From Legionella rowbothamii (GTDB taxonomy: Bacteria; Pseudomonadota; Gammaproteobacteria; Legionellales; Legionellaceae), in the NCBI RefSeq assembly GCF_900639985.1, contig NZ_CAAAIM010000006.1:1-64000 (forward strand): a stretch of 64,000 nt of DNA. The letters run 5' to 3'. The notes beneath the pieces are model-generated. The model saw only the letters and a program-made list of their open reading frames with translations. It had not been told where the DNA came from and did not search any database. This document shows, piece after piece, positions 8,613 to 16,677 of this stretch. Position 1 is the stretch's first letter. Each line of letters begins with the position of its first letter. The position numbers were made by a program, and so were the translations under genes.

Positions 8613-9998
8613 ATGATGCTTGATATCATTACTATTTTAACATTTGCTATTCTCATTTATTTTGCCTTTTTAAATATCTGGTGTTTTATACTTTTAATTA
8701 GCTGCGCTCCAGATATCATCAAAAAATTCAAAGAAGCAACCTACGGTGGTATCGAACAATTCATTGACCATCTCGATCTAATGCCTGTTACTGTTGTTAC
8801 TCCCGCCTTTAATGAAGAACATCGCATTTTAAATATGCTATACAGCGGACTAAATAGCGATTATAAAAATACCAACTTTATTGTAGTTAACGATGGCTCT
8901 ACCGATGGAACACTGGAGCTATTAAAAAAAGAATTTTTGCTCTATGAAATCCCTGTGACCAGCAAAAAATTGATAAAAACCTCAAAAATAAAACATTATT
9001 ATCAATCAAAACGCTTTAAAAATTTAATGGTTATCGATAAGGAACATTCCCCTTGGGGATGTGGGGCAGATTCAATTAATGCCGGCTTAAATGCCTGCCA
9101 AACCCCAATTATGCTAACTATAGATGCTGACACCGTTGTCGAACCCGAAGCATTAACGCGACTTATCTATACCTTTTTATCACATCGACATTGTGTTGCT
9201 GTGAGTGGTACCGTTTATTGTTTAAATGGTAATCGAGTCGCTCATGGTAAGATGCTAACCCACAAATTACCCAAACCCTTTATTTCCGCATCGCAAGCAC
9301 TAGAGCATATGCGCTCTTTTCTTTATAGCCGCTCAGGCTTAAACACGTTTGGAGGTGCATTATGCTTTCCTGGGGCGTTTACGCTTTTTGAAACAGAACT
9401 GTTACATCAGATTCAAGGCTTTGACACACAAAATTTTAGTTATGATGCAGAAATAACCATCAAAATACATCATTTCATGCGGAAGCATAAATACCCTTAT
9501 CTAGTAAAACATTCATCTGATGCTTTTTGCTGGACTGAGATGCCCCCTACATGGAAAGCCTTTTGGATACAGCGAGATAAATGGCAACGCGGAATGCTAC
9601 GAAGCGCAAACAAACATTTGGGAATGCTATTCAATCCAAGATATGGGATTGTGGGCTTATTAACTTTCCCGCTTTATATACTATTTGATATTTTCGGCCC
9701 AGTAATTGAATTTACATCGCTGCTATTATTTTTAATATGCATTTACATGCAGCAAGTTAATTGGTACATGTTAATCTGGTTACTGGTTTTAGCATGGGGA
9801 TTTATTACTTATATGACTTTAACAGTGCTTTTTCTTAATGTAATTAGTTTTAACAAGTACCGAAAAAAAAGTGACGTATTCAGATCTATGTGGTTATGCT
9901 TTACCGAAATGCTAGGCTTTCGACAATTTCGTGCCATAAACTGTACCGTATCAACACTTCGTTATCTAATTAATCGTATCTCAGGAAAGCCACTTTAG
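8613..9998 (+). CDS. membrane glycosyltransferase family 2, processive type (copy 1)
   Basis: 461 residues, PgaC/BcsA-like. One N-terminal membrane helix (about 5-31) precedes a cytoplasmic GT-A domain with VVTPAFNEE (61-69), NDGSTDGT (93-100), the metal-binding DAD (171-173), the catalytic region SYDAE (277-281, where other members have TED) and QRDKW (320-324, the QxxRW position). Three or four helices follow (about 345-435). Such enzymes polymerise and push out a beta-linked polysaccharide; the sugar cannot be read from sequence. It begins the cluster and is about 80% identical by eye to the gene at 13330. Ribosome site AAGGGA is present. Confidence 0.85.
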   Translation: MMLDIITILTFAILIYFAFLNIWCFILLISCAPDIIKKFKEATYGGIEQFIDHLDLMPVTVVTPAFNEEHRILNMLYSGLNSDYKNTNFIVVNDGSTDGTLELLKKEFLLYEIPVTSKKLIKTSKIKHYYQSKRFKNLMVIDKEHSPWGCGADSINAGLNACQTPIMLTIDADTVVEPEALTRLIYTFLSHRHCVAVSGTVYCLNGNRVAHGKMLTHKLPKPFISASQALEHMRSFLYSRSGLNTFGGALCFPGAFTLFETELLHQIQGFDTQNFSYDAEITIKIHHFMRKHKYPYLVKHSSDAFCWTEMPPTWKAFWIQRDKWQRGMLRSANKHLGMLFNPRYGIVGLLTFPLYILFDIFGPVIEFTSLLLFLICIYMQQVNWYMLIWLLVLAWGFITYMTLTVLFLNVISFNKYRKKSDVFRSMWLCFTEMLGFRQFRAINCTVSTLRYLINRISGKPL

Positions 9999-10178
9999 TA
10001 AGCCTAATCCATTATATTTCAAATTAATTTAACTAATTAATATAAAAAAACAATAAGTTAAACACCTTATTGACGATACTCTTCAACACGATTATATTTG
10101 CAGGCGGATGACCATCAGCTCACTAATGCATTCCTTACATGTAATTCATTTTTCTAGACATTTTAAAAGGAGTTCACA

Positions 10179-10223
10179 ATGTCGGTTTATTGCTTTTTCT
10201 CTATATTTAGTGGGTGCATCTAG
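10179..10223 (+). CDS. 14-codon leader frame in phase with the downstream barrel gene
   Basis: MSVYCFFSIFSGCI followed by TAG. It has the best ribosome site of the cluster (AAAAGGAG, 6 bases ahead of the ATG). Its TAG directly abuts, in the same frame, the ATG of the TPR/barrel gene, which has no ribosome site of its own. Two readings fit: a leader peptide that couples translation to the next gene, or the true N-terminus of that gene interrupted by a nonsense codon. Confidence 0.5.
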   Translation: MSVYCFFSIFSGCI

Positions 10224-12275
10224 ATGCAAAAGCATATAATTATTCTATCCTGTTTCGTATTTTTTGATGCGCTAGCGAACTCATCCCCCCCCATCAAAAG
10301 CAATCAAGTAAATCATGTAATGAATCTAAGTAATAAAAACCAATTAGCTGCATCACCCTATTCTTTTCAACAAGTTCAACGATTACGAAAAGAAGGCAAA
10401 CTTGCCCAAGCAAAAACATTAGCCAAAGCCTATCTGCAACAACATCCAAACGATGGCGATATGTTGTTTGTATTAGGACTCATTTATTATCAAGAAAGAA
10501 ACTTAAACGAGGCCAGCACTTGCTTTAGTCGCGTCTTAGCGAAAACACCAACTTATATGGATGCACGAATTGCCTTAATACGCATAAAAATTCTTCACAA
10601 AAAATTTCAAGAGGCATCTAATTTAATTGTGATTGGACTATATCAAAATCCTAAACAGCAAGAGCTCATTGAACTAAAAGCAACAATTATCCAAGAAGTG
10701 AGTATTTTATCGGCGAAAGACCTATTAAAAAAGCAACCAGTAGAGGCGACAAAATACGCTGTAGCAATAACAAAACAAGTTACAGCAGTGAAAAAAACAC
10801 AGGCAACAAGTCTCGCTGAGATAAAAGCATTAAGAGCACAAGGCAAACTAAGTCTTGCTAAAGCTAAAGCATTACAAAATTTAAAAATTAACCCTAAAGA
10901 CTTAGATAGTGAGTTGTTATTAGGGCTTATTTACTTTCAACTAAAAGATTACCCTCAGGCAAGAGTTCGCTTAAGGGCCGTCTTAATCCAAAAGCCTGAC
11001 TATTTAGATGCACGGGTTGGTTTGATTAAATTAAATTTAGTACAAAGGAAATTTAAAGAAGCTCAAGATTTAATTAAACAAGGCATGGCAACCAATCCAC
11101 GCAATGATCAGCCCCTGCTACTGCTAAAAAAACAACTCGCAGGTTTAAGTAGGCCCCAAAAGACAAAGAGATTCCATCCAACACGCTCAGCACCAAAAGT
11201 AGACAAATTGGTCCAAACTAAAAGTTATATTGTCCAAAAGAAATATAATGAGGCGAAGATAATTCTACAAAATCTAGTCGCCCAATATCCTCATAATAGT
11301 GAATATCGCATCGCACTAGCTAATTTTTATCTTGATCAACAAAATGATATGAAAGCTTTGAGTGTGATTAGAAGTGGGCTAAAAAGCAACCCCTCCAATG
11401 CTGATTTATTGAACAAGGAGGGAATGATCCATGAAACCCTTCGCCAATATTCTTTAGCTGCACGAGCCTATCAACAAGCGAAGAAAGTTTCGCCTAAGGA
11501 TAAAAAAATCGATGGCTTATTAACAAATATTAATAGCATTAGCCCACATTATGCCTATGGTTTAAATGAAATAGGGATATCCACTGATAATGCTTATGTA
11601 TCTGACGTGCATTCTGTTTGGGATTGGTCTAGCATCTATTACAGTCGAGATACCATTTATGGGGTAGCTACTGCCAGGATCAACTATGCATCAAGACTAC
11701 ACCAAAGCACGCCTCAATATGAGCTTGATTTTTCACCGCGATTTAATAGAAATATTTATGCCGATTTAAGTGTAGCCTTTGCAAGTAAACCCGCTATATT
11801 TCCTGATGTTGCCACATCTGGTGAGGTTTACGTTAACATCCCTAAATTTTTTGAGCTGTCTGGCGGTACTAAATATGCCAAAATCGCTCAAACCTTTTTT
11901 GTAACCTACACCAGCTCCATCAGCTTTTACCCTCAAAGTTATTGGTTCAATTTTCGACCTTATTATTTTGTCCCCAAAGGCCATAAAAATACCTCCATTT
12001 TGTATACATTAAAAGGCAGAAAATACTTTGGTGGCAACCTGGATCACTATTTTGGAGTTGGTGTAGGTAGCGGAAAAAGCCCTGACCTTGCTGATTTACT
12101 AACGGTTAATTTTATTGTTATTCAAAATAACTACATCAACGCAAGTTATGGCTTTCCTATTTTTAACCATCATGTCATTACTGAATTACAAGCGGGCTAT
12201 CAACGATGGAAATATCCAACGAATTTAGTTCGTAATCTTTATGACGGCTCAGTCGCCTTTAAATATAGGTTCTGA
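10224..12275 (+). CDS. TPR protein with C-terminal YaiO-like outer-membrane barrel
   Basis: 683 residues. A short signal peptide (MQKHIIILSCFVFFDALANS) leads to a periplasmic TPR superhelix. Recognisable repeats are AKAYLQQHPNDGDMLFVLGLIYY near 70-90, a near-duplicate block at about 205-290, and more at 325-430. From about 445 the sequence alternates in the beta-barrel manner and ends in a C-terminal Phe. The build parallels PgaA (TPR plus barrel) and the YaiO barrel family, so I infer export of the polymer made by the flanking glycosyltransferases. The next gene starts 5 bases later. Confidence 0.78.
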   Translation: MQKHIIILSCFVFFDALANSSPPIKSNQVNHVMNLSNKNQLAASPYSFQQVQRLRKEGKLAQAKTLAKAYLQQHPNDGDMLFVLGLIYYQERNLNEASTCFSRVLAKTPTYMDARIALIRIKILHKKFQEASNLIVIGLYQNPKQQELIELKATIIQEVSILSAKDLLKKQPVEATKYAVAITKQVTAVKKTQATSLAEIKALRAQGKLSLAKAKALQNLKINPKDLDSELLLGLIYFQLKDYPQARVRLRAVLIQKPDYLDARVGLIKLNLVQRKFKEAQDLIKQGMATNPRNDQPLLLLKKQLAGLSRPQKTKRFHPTRSAPKVDKLVQTKSYIVQKKYNEAKIILQNLVAQYPHNSEYRIALANFYLDQQNDMKALSVIRSGLKSNPSNADLLNKEGMIHETLRQYSLAARAYQQAKKVSPKDKKIDGLLTNINSISPHYAYGLNEIGISTDNAYVSDVHSVWDWSSIYYSRDTIYGVATARINYASRLHQSTPQYELDFSPRFNRNIYADLSVAFASKPAIFPDVATSGEVYVNIPKFFELSGGTKYAKIAQTFFVTYTSSISFYPQSYWFNFRPYYFVPKGHKNTSILYTLKGRKYFGGNLDHYFGVGVGSGKSPDLADLLTVNFIVIQNNYINASYGFPIFNHHVITELQAGYQRWKYPTNLVRNLYDGSVAFKYRF

Positions 12276-12280
12276 AAAAA

Positions 12281-13339
12281 ATGCTCATGGAAACAATACT
12301 ACACATTGTAAAAATTGTAGCAATAATCGAGTTAATCCTAATCACGCTATTTGTCTTACTCACTTTTTTTGCGAAATGTTATTTTAGCTGGCATAAGAAA
12401 AAAAATAGTCGCAATTTGAAATGGATTTTTGAATTACTCCGGTCTCGTATGGCAAATAAAGACCCCATTTCTATTACAGAAGCTAAGAAACTAAAAAAAT
12501 CTGTTCCTAATGTGCTAATTATCATGAAACGCCTAGGGGAAAAACCTAATGATTACTTTGAACAGCTAAAAAAACAATTATTCACTTCGGTATTAAAACC
12601 TGTAGCAGTAAAATGGTCCTCATCCTACAGTGGATTCAAACGCAATCAAGCAGCAATGTGCTATTTATATGGACTGGATTCCGATGATCAAAAAAGAATA
12701 TTTCGATTACTCAATGACAATACTCTACTTATTTCCATGAATGCAGGTCTTAGCATCGTAAGATTTGGCGATGCGACACAGATTAATAATATGATCACTA
12801 CTTTTTCACAAGGGCGTCGTTTACAACAATCTTTATTAGCAAAGATAATTACCAGAGGCTTCCGGGATTTATCCCCAATTATCATCGAAAGATTACACAC
12901 AGAACCAAATCCCTATGTGAAAACTTTTTGCTATCGGCTACTTTGCGAGTTTCCTCAACAAACAATAGCCCCTATCGCTAAAAAAGATTTTAACATTGAA
13001 GTAGTAGATTTAAAGATAGCAATTATTCGTTACTTCATTCATTGCCGAGATAGTGAAAAAAGAGAATTAATTTATGGCCTGGTAACAGACATCCATTGGG
13101 AAGTCCGAGCCATCATAGCAAAAGCAATAGGTACAATTCCTGGAGATAAAAGCATTCAGCTCCTAGCTAGATTATTGTGTGATCCCGAATGGTGGGTCCG
13201 CTTAAATGCCGCAAACGCATTAATCGAACAAGGCGAAAAAGGCATGGACGTTTTATACAATCAATCCCCCGATAAAGATAGATTTGCTTATGAAACAGCA
13301 CAGAAAGTATTAATAATGCAGGAACATATATGCTCTTAA
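12281..13339 (+). CDS. membrane-anchored HEAT-repeat protein
   Basis: 352 residues with one N-terminal membrane helix (about 8-31), a basic stretch (KKKNSRN), then an all-helical domain. Its C-terminal half has HEAT/PBS-like repeats: DIHWEVRAIIAKAIGTIPGDKSIQLLARLLCDPEWWVRLNAANALIEQ-type units at about 265-330. I know of no catalytic residues here; it is probably a scaffold or inner-membrane co-factor for the glycosyltransferase. Position supports this: it starts 5 bases after the barrel gene, and its 3' end overlaps the second glycosyltransferase by 10 bases. Confidence 0.72.
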   Translation: MLMETILHIVKIVAIIELILITLFVLLTFFAKCYFSWHKKKNSRNLKWIFELLRSRMANKDPISITEAKKLKKSVPNVLIIMKRLGEKPNDYFEQLKKQLFTSVLKPVAVKWSSSYSGFKRNQAAMCYLYGLDSDDQKRIFRLLNDNTLLISMNAGLSIVRFGDATQINNMITTFSQGRRLQQSLLAKIITRGFRDLSPIIIERLHTEPNPYVKTFCYRLLCEFPQQTIAPIAKKDFNIEVVDLKIAIIRYFIHCRDSEKRELIYGLVTDIHWEVRAIIAKAIGTIPGDKSIQLLARLLCDPEWWVRLNAANALIEQGEKGMDVLYNQSPDKDRFAYETAQKVLIMQEHICS

Positions 13340-14715
13340 ACATTCTTGTTGTTTTAACCATCGCGATTCTCATCTATTTTGCTCTTCTCAATCTCTGGTG
13401 CTTTTTGCTTTTAATTAGTTGTACTCCTGACATCATAAAAAAATTCAAAGAAGCAACCCATGGCGGCATTGAACAATTCATTGACCATCTCGAATTAATG
13501 CCCATAACTATTGTTACTCCTGCCTTTAATGAAGAAAATCGCATTTTAAATATGCTCTGCAGCGGACTAAATAGTAACTATAAAAATGTAAACTTCATTA
13601 TAGTCAATGATGGTTCAACTGATAGAACCCTAGAACTATTAAAAAAAGAACTATTACTCTATAAAGTACCTGTGACCAGCAAACAATTGATCGAGACTGC
13701 AAAAATTAAAGATTATTATCAATCTGAACGTTTTAAAAATGTGCTGGTTATCGATAAAGAACATTCCCCTTGGGGATGTGGGGCAGATTCAATTAATGCG
13801 GGCTTAAATGCATGCCAAACGCCCATTATGATGACCTTAGATGCAGATACCGTTGTGGAGCCCGAAGCATTAACCCGATTAATTTATACCTTTTTATCAC
13901 ATCGTCATTGTGTTGCAGTCAGCGGTACCGTTTATAGCTTAAATGAGAATAAAGTTGCTCATGGAAAAATGCTAACGCACCAGTTACCTAAATCCTTTAT
14001 TTCTGCATCGCAAGCACTAGAACACATGCGCTCCTTTCTTTACAGCCGTTCGGGTTTAAATACCTTTGGTGGCGCATTATGTTTTCCAGGGGCATTTACT
14101 TTTTTTGAAACACAACTATTACATGAGGTAAATGGTTTTGACACACAAAATTTTAGTTATGATGCAGAAATAACCATTAAAATCCACCATTACATGCGGA
14201 AAAATAATTATCCCTACATGGTAAAATACTCATCCGACGCCTTTTGTTGGACTGAAATGCCACGAACATGGAAAGCCTTTTGGAAGCAACGAGATAAATG
14301 GCAACGCGGGATGTTACGCAGTGCGTCCTTACATATACAAATGTTTTGCAATCCAAAGTATGGAATTATTGGCCTTTTAACTTTTCCGCTTTATATTTTA
14401 TTTGATATTTTTGGGCCCGTAATTGAATTTCTTACCCTGATATTATTTATAATATCCATCTTCCTTGAGCAAATTAACTTCCCCGCATTGCTGTGGTTAC
14501 TACTTTTAGCATGGGGATTTATTACCTATGCTACTGTAAGCGTGCTTTTTCTCAATGTAATTAGCTTTAATAAATACCAAAAAAAGAGCGATATATTTAG
14601 GTCAATGTGGTTATGTTTTACTGAAATGCTCGGCTTCCGCCAATACCGCGCCCTAGGCTATACGGTATCGACAATTCGTTATGTCATTAATCGTATTTCA
14701 GGAAAACCACTTTAG
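13330..14715 (+). CDS. membrane glycosyltransferase family 2, processive type (copy 2)
   Basis: 461 residues, same length and motif order as the gene at 8613: TPAFNEE, NDGSTDRT, DADT, SYDAE and QRDKW, with identical C-terminal NRISGKPL. Differences concentrate in the N-terminal helix, residues about 75-135 and the C-terminal membrane helices; the catalytic core is nearly unchanged. It starts inside the end of the HEAT gene with its own AGGAAC ribosome site. Possible roles are a second polymerase with another substrate, a partner subunit, or a recent duplicate held by selection. Confidence 0.85.
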   Translation: MLLNILVVLTIAILIYFALLNLWCFLLLISCTPDIIKKFKEATHGGIEQFIDHLELMPITIVTPAFNEENRILNMLCSGLNSNYKNVNFIIVNDGSTDRTLELLKKELLLYKVPVTSKQLIETAKIKDYYQSERFKNVLVIDKEHSPWGCGADSINAGLNACQTPIMMTLDADTVVEPEALTRLIYTFLSHRHCVAVSGTVYSLNENKVAHGKMLTHQLPKSFISASQALEHMRSFLYSRSGLNTFGGALCFPGAFTFFETQLLHEVNGFDTQNFSYDAEITIKIHHYMRKNNYPYMVKYSSDAFCWTEMPRTWKAFWKQRDKWQRGMLRSASLHIQMFCNPKYGIIGLLTFPLYILFDIFGPVIEFLTLILFIISIFLEQINFPALLWLLLLAWGFITYATVSVLFLNVISFNKYQKKSDIFRSMWLCFTEMLGFRQYRALGYTVSTIRYVINRISGKPL

Positions 14716-15007
14716 TAAAAAACACTTTTCAATGCGAAAAAGCTTATTATTAGCGTTTATGGAATCAACACTGAGACAGGTCTTTGGTATAGATATGGAA
14801 GCTGCAAGTGCAGAATTTGAGAGCAAAACTCCTAATACCATTAAATTTTTGATCTTCATCCTTTACATCTTCCCTACTTCAGACAACCACCGAGTATAGA
14901 ATAAATCAACCATTAAGGATATGATGTTTCCCATCACATCCTCTTCTGTGAGAGAAGAAACTAGTTCAGCTAGTATGTTGAATTTTTATCAAAACAGGGA
15001 GTAAAAC

Positions 15008-15652
15008 ATGACACAAAGTGTAGAAGTACGACTATCAAAATATTGGTTCCTAAAAACTCAAGGTCAAAAAGGAATTCAAGATCGCAGAGCTATTTCACAA
15101 CTAGGTGCCAATATTATCAATCAATGTCAAGACATCCTTGCGATGACTGATGATTCTTATACCAAGCAACAATTAAATTTAGTTATCCATAATACAACGG
15201 GTCTTATGTCCATAGTTTCAGCAAGTTCAGCAAAAGAAAAATATGAAAAAGACATTCTAGATGCATGCAGAGAGCTACAAACTAATATTTTATGCATCCC
15301 AACTACTATCCATACTCCTAGTAATTTAGCCAGCATAAACCATAAGCTTTCTATGATATGTATGTACATCCTTTTACTGAGTGTCGCCTTAACGATAGGT
15401 GGATCATTCGGTGCGCTGTATTTTGGCGTTCTTTCTGCAAGTTATGTCGCTGATTACCTTGTAATCGCTCTTGCAAGTATCGGAATTCCAGCACTTTGTG
15501 TTGGCGCATTTTCTTATGGTATTTATTCGGCACAAAATGATCCCGTATCAGAACGGTTTACTGACTTAGTGAAAAACATTGAACTGTTTTGTGATGAGGT
15601 TTCTTCAATTGAAGAAGAGAATAAAGAAGAGCGTATGTTAGTAGCCGTATAA
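15008..15652 (+). CDS. unknown protein with membrane hairpin and acidic tail (effector candidate)
   Basis: 214 residues, no family recognised. Residues 1-110 are polar and helical. Two closely spaced membrane helices follow at about 117-142 and 148-172. A cytosolic-type tail ends SSIEEENKEERMLVAV. A Glu-rich block just before a short hydrophobic C-terminus resembles the E-block signal of Dot/Icm substrates, and membrane hairpins are frequent in them. Ribosome site GGGAG precedes the ATG. A terminator follows. Confidence 0.65.
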   Translation: MTQSVEVRLSKYWFLKTQGQKGIQDRRAISQLGANIINQCQDILAMTDDSYTKQQLNLVIHNTTGLMSIVSASSAKEKYEKDILDACRELQTNILCIPTTIHTPSNLASINHKLSMICMYILLLSVALTIGGSFGALYFGVLSASYVADYLVIALASIGIPALCVGAFSYGIYSAQNDPVSERFTDLVKNIELFCDEVSSIEEENKEERMLVAV

Positions 15653-15672
15653 TAAGAACATAATGCAATTGT

Positions 15673-15698
15673 AGCTTGGTTGCTTGCAACCAGCTTTT
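15673..15698 (+). terminator. rho-independent terminator
   Basis: AGCT-T-GGTTGC pairs with GCAACCAGCT (one bulged T, 2-base nominal loop) and runs into TTTT, 20 bases after the stop at 15652. Confidence 0.75.
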
Positions 15699-15762
15699 CC
15701 TTAAACGGCAACTAATCAAATTGCATGGAACAGATCCCGAGTGCACGCCCCCAGACTTCCAA

Positions 15763-16338
15763 TTAAGGTGATAGTAACTCGTTAATCCACCCATCCCCCT
15801 CCCTACGGTAACGAAGCACTTGTGAAAAGGAAATTGTCTCTACTGTATAAAAAACAAAAGTCTCAGGCTGAAAACGAAATCCCATATAATCATCACACAT
15901 CGGAATAGATTGATTAGCGAATTGGCTGTCCAATTCTCGCTTTCGCTTATCTAATTGATGCAAGCACGAAATCACTTGACCCGATGTAGGAGCATAGGCT
16001 GAAAAACGCAGTTGTCGCTCTCGAGGTAAAGTCATCCAATAATGCTCATTTTCTTCTGGAGAAATTGGCTTTGCAATTCCTTCAATACTCACCTGACGTT
16101 GCTGCATGGCGAATAAAAAATTCAGAGTTGCGGCAGGATTAGTACACAGCTCGCTAACTTTGCGTGTCCCTTTTTGCGTAAAAAATAAGATACCCTCTTT
16201 TTTTATTTCGCGAATTGCCACCACCCGACTATGGGGTATTCCTGATGAAGTACAGGTTGCTAAAACAGCACATTCGGGTTGCATAACCCCTAATTCTTTT
16301 TCTTTACTCAACCAATCAATTAACTGATTAAATGGCAC
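15763..16338 (-). CDS. pdxH: pyridoxamine 5'-phosphate oxidase-like flavoprotein (PdxH family)
   Basis: 191 residues. It matches PNPOx layout: N-terminal PECAVLATCTSSGIPHSRVVAIREI, GILFFTQKGTRKVSEL, the strand RQVSIEGIAKPISPEENEHYW, and the C-terminal dimerisation segment with LRYRREGDGWINELLSP. These enzymes use FMN to oxidise pyridoxamine or pyridoxine phosphate to PLP. It is shorter than E. coli PdxH (218) and the usual SQIGAWAS stretch is diverged (SAYAPTSGQ), so a broader flavin oxidase role is possible. The start is GTG with an AGGAG site 8 bases ahead. Confidence 0.75.
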   Translation of the reverse strand: MPFNQLIDWLSKEKELGVMQPECAVLATCTSSGIPHSRVVAIREIKKEGILFFTQKGTRKVSELCTNPAATLNFLFAMQQRQVSIEGIAKPISPEENEHYWMTLPRERQLRFSAYAPTSGQVISCLHQLDKRKRELDSQFANQSIPMCDDYMGFRFQPETFVFYTVETISFSQVLRYRREGDGWINELLSP

Positions 16339-16677
16339 GGAAGACTCCTAGAAATCAATTGCGTCCAAAATGGCGGAAAACTCTGCAGTTTAAAGTATGT
16401 AATTTCAATTACTTGCAGCTATGCTGTCACAGGATCTTCATTTTGTCTAGCTCAATAATAATACAATCAGTGTTTGAAATTGGACTAATTCAAGAAAGCC
16501 TAGAATAGACTTGTTACGCTAATATTATTGATATGTTTTTGGATAAACCCTCATGTAATATGAGGCCAATTTGATCACATTTTTATTAACCTTGATCTTT
16601 TTTATATAAACTAATTAAAATATGGCACCAGGTAGGCTAAAACATTAGCTCCCACACGACTAATCCAAGAAGATGCT
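16339..16677. other. divergent intergenic region, pdxH / ABC transporter
   Basis: AT-rich, with no reading frame or clear repeat that I can support. It must contain the two divergent promoters. Confidence 0.4.

Noticed and set aside
14732..14899. Possible small gene after the second glycosyltransferase
   Set aside because: No ribosome site, odd composition, and the longer frame begins inside the previous gene.
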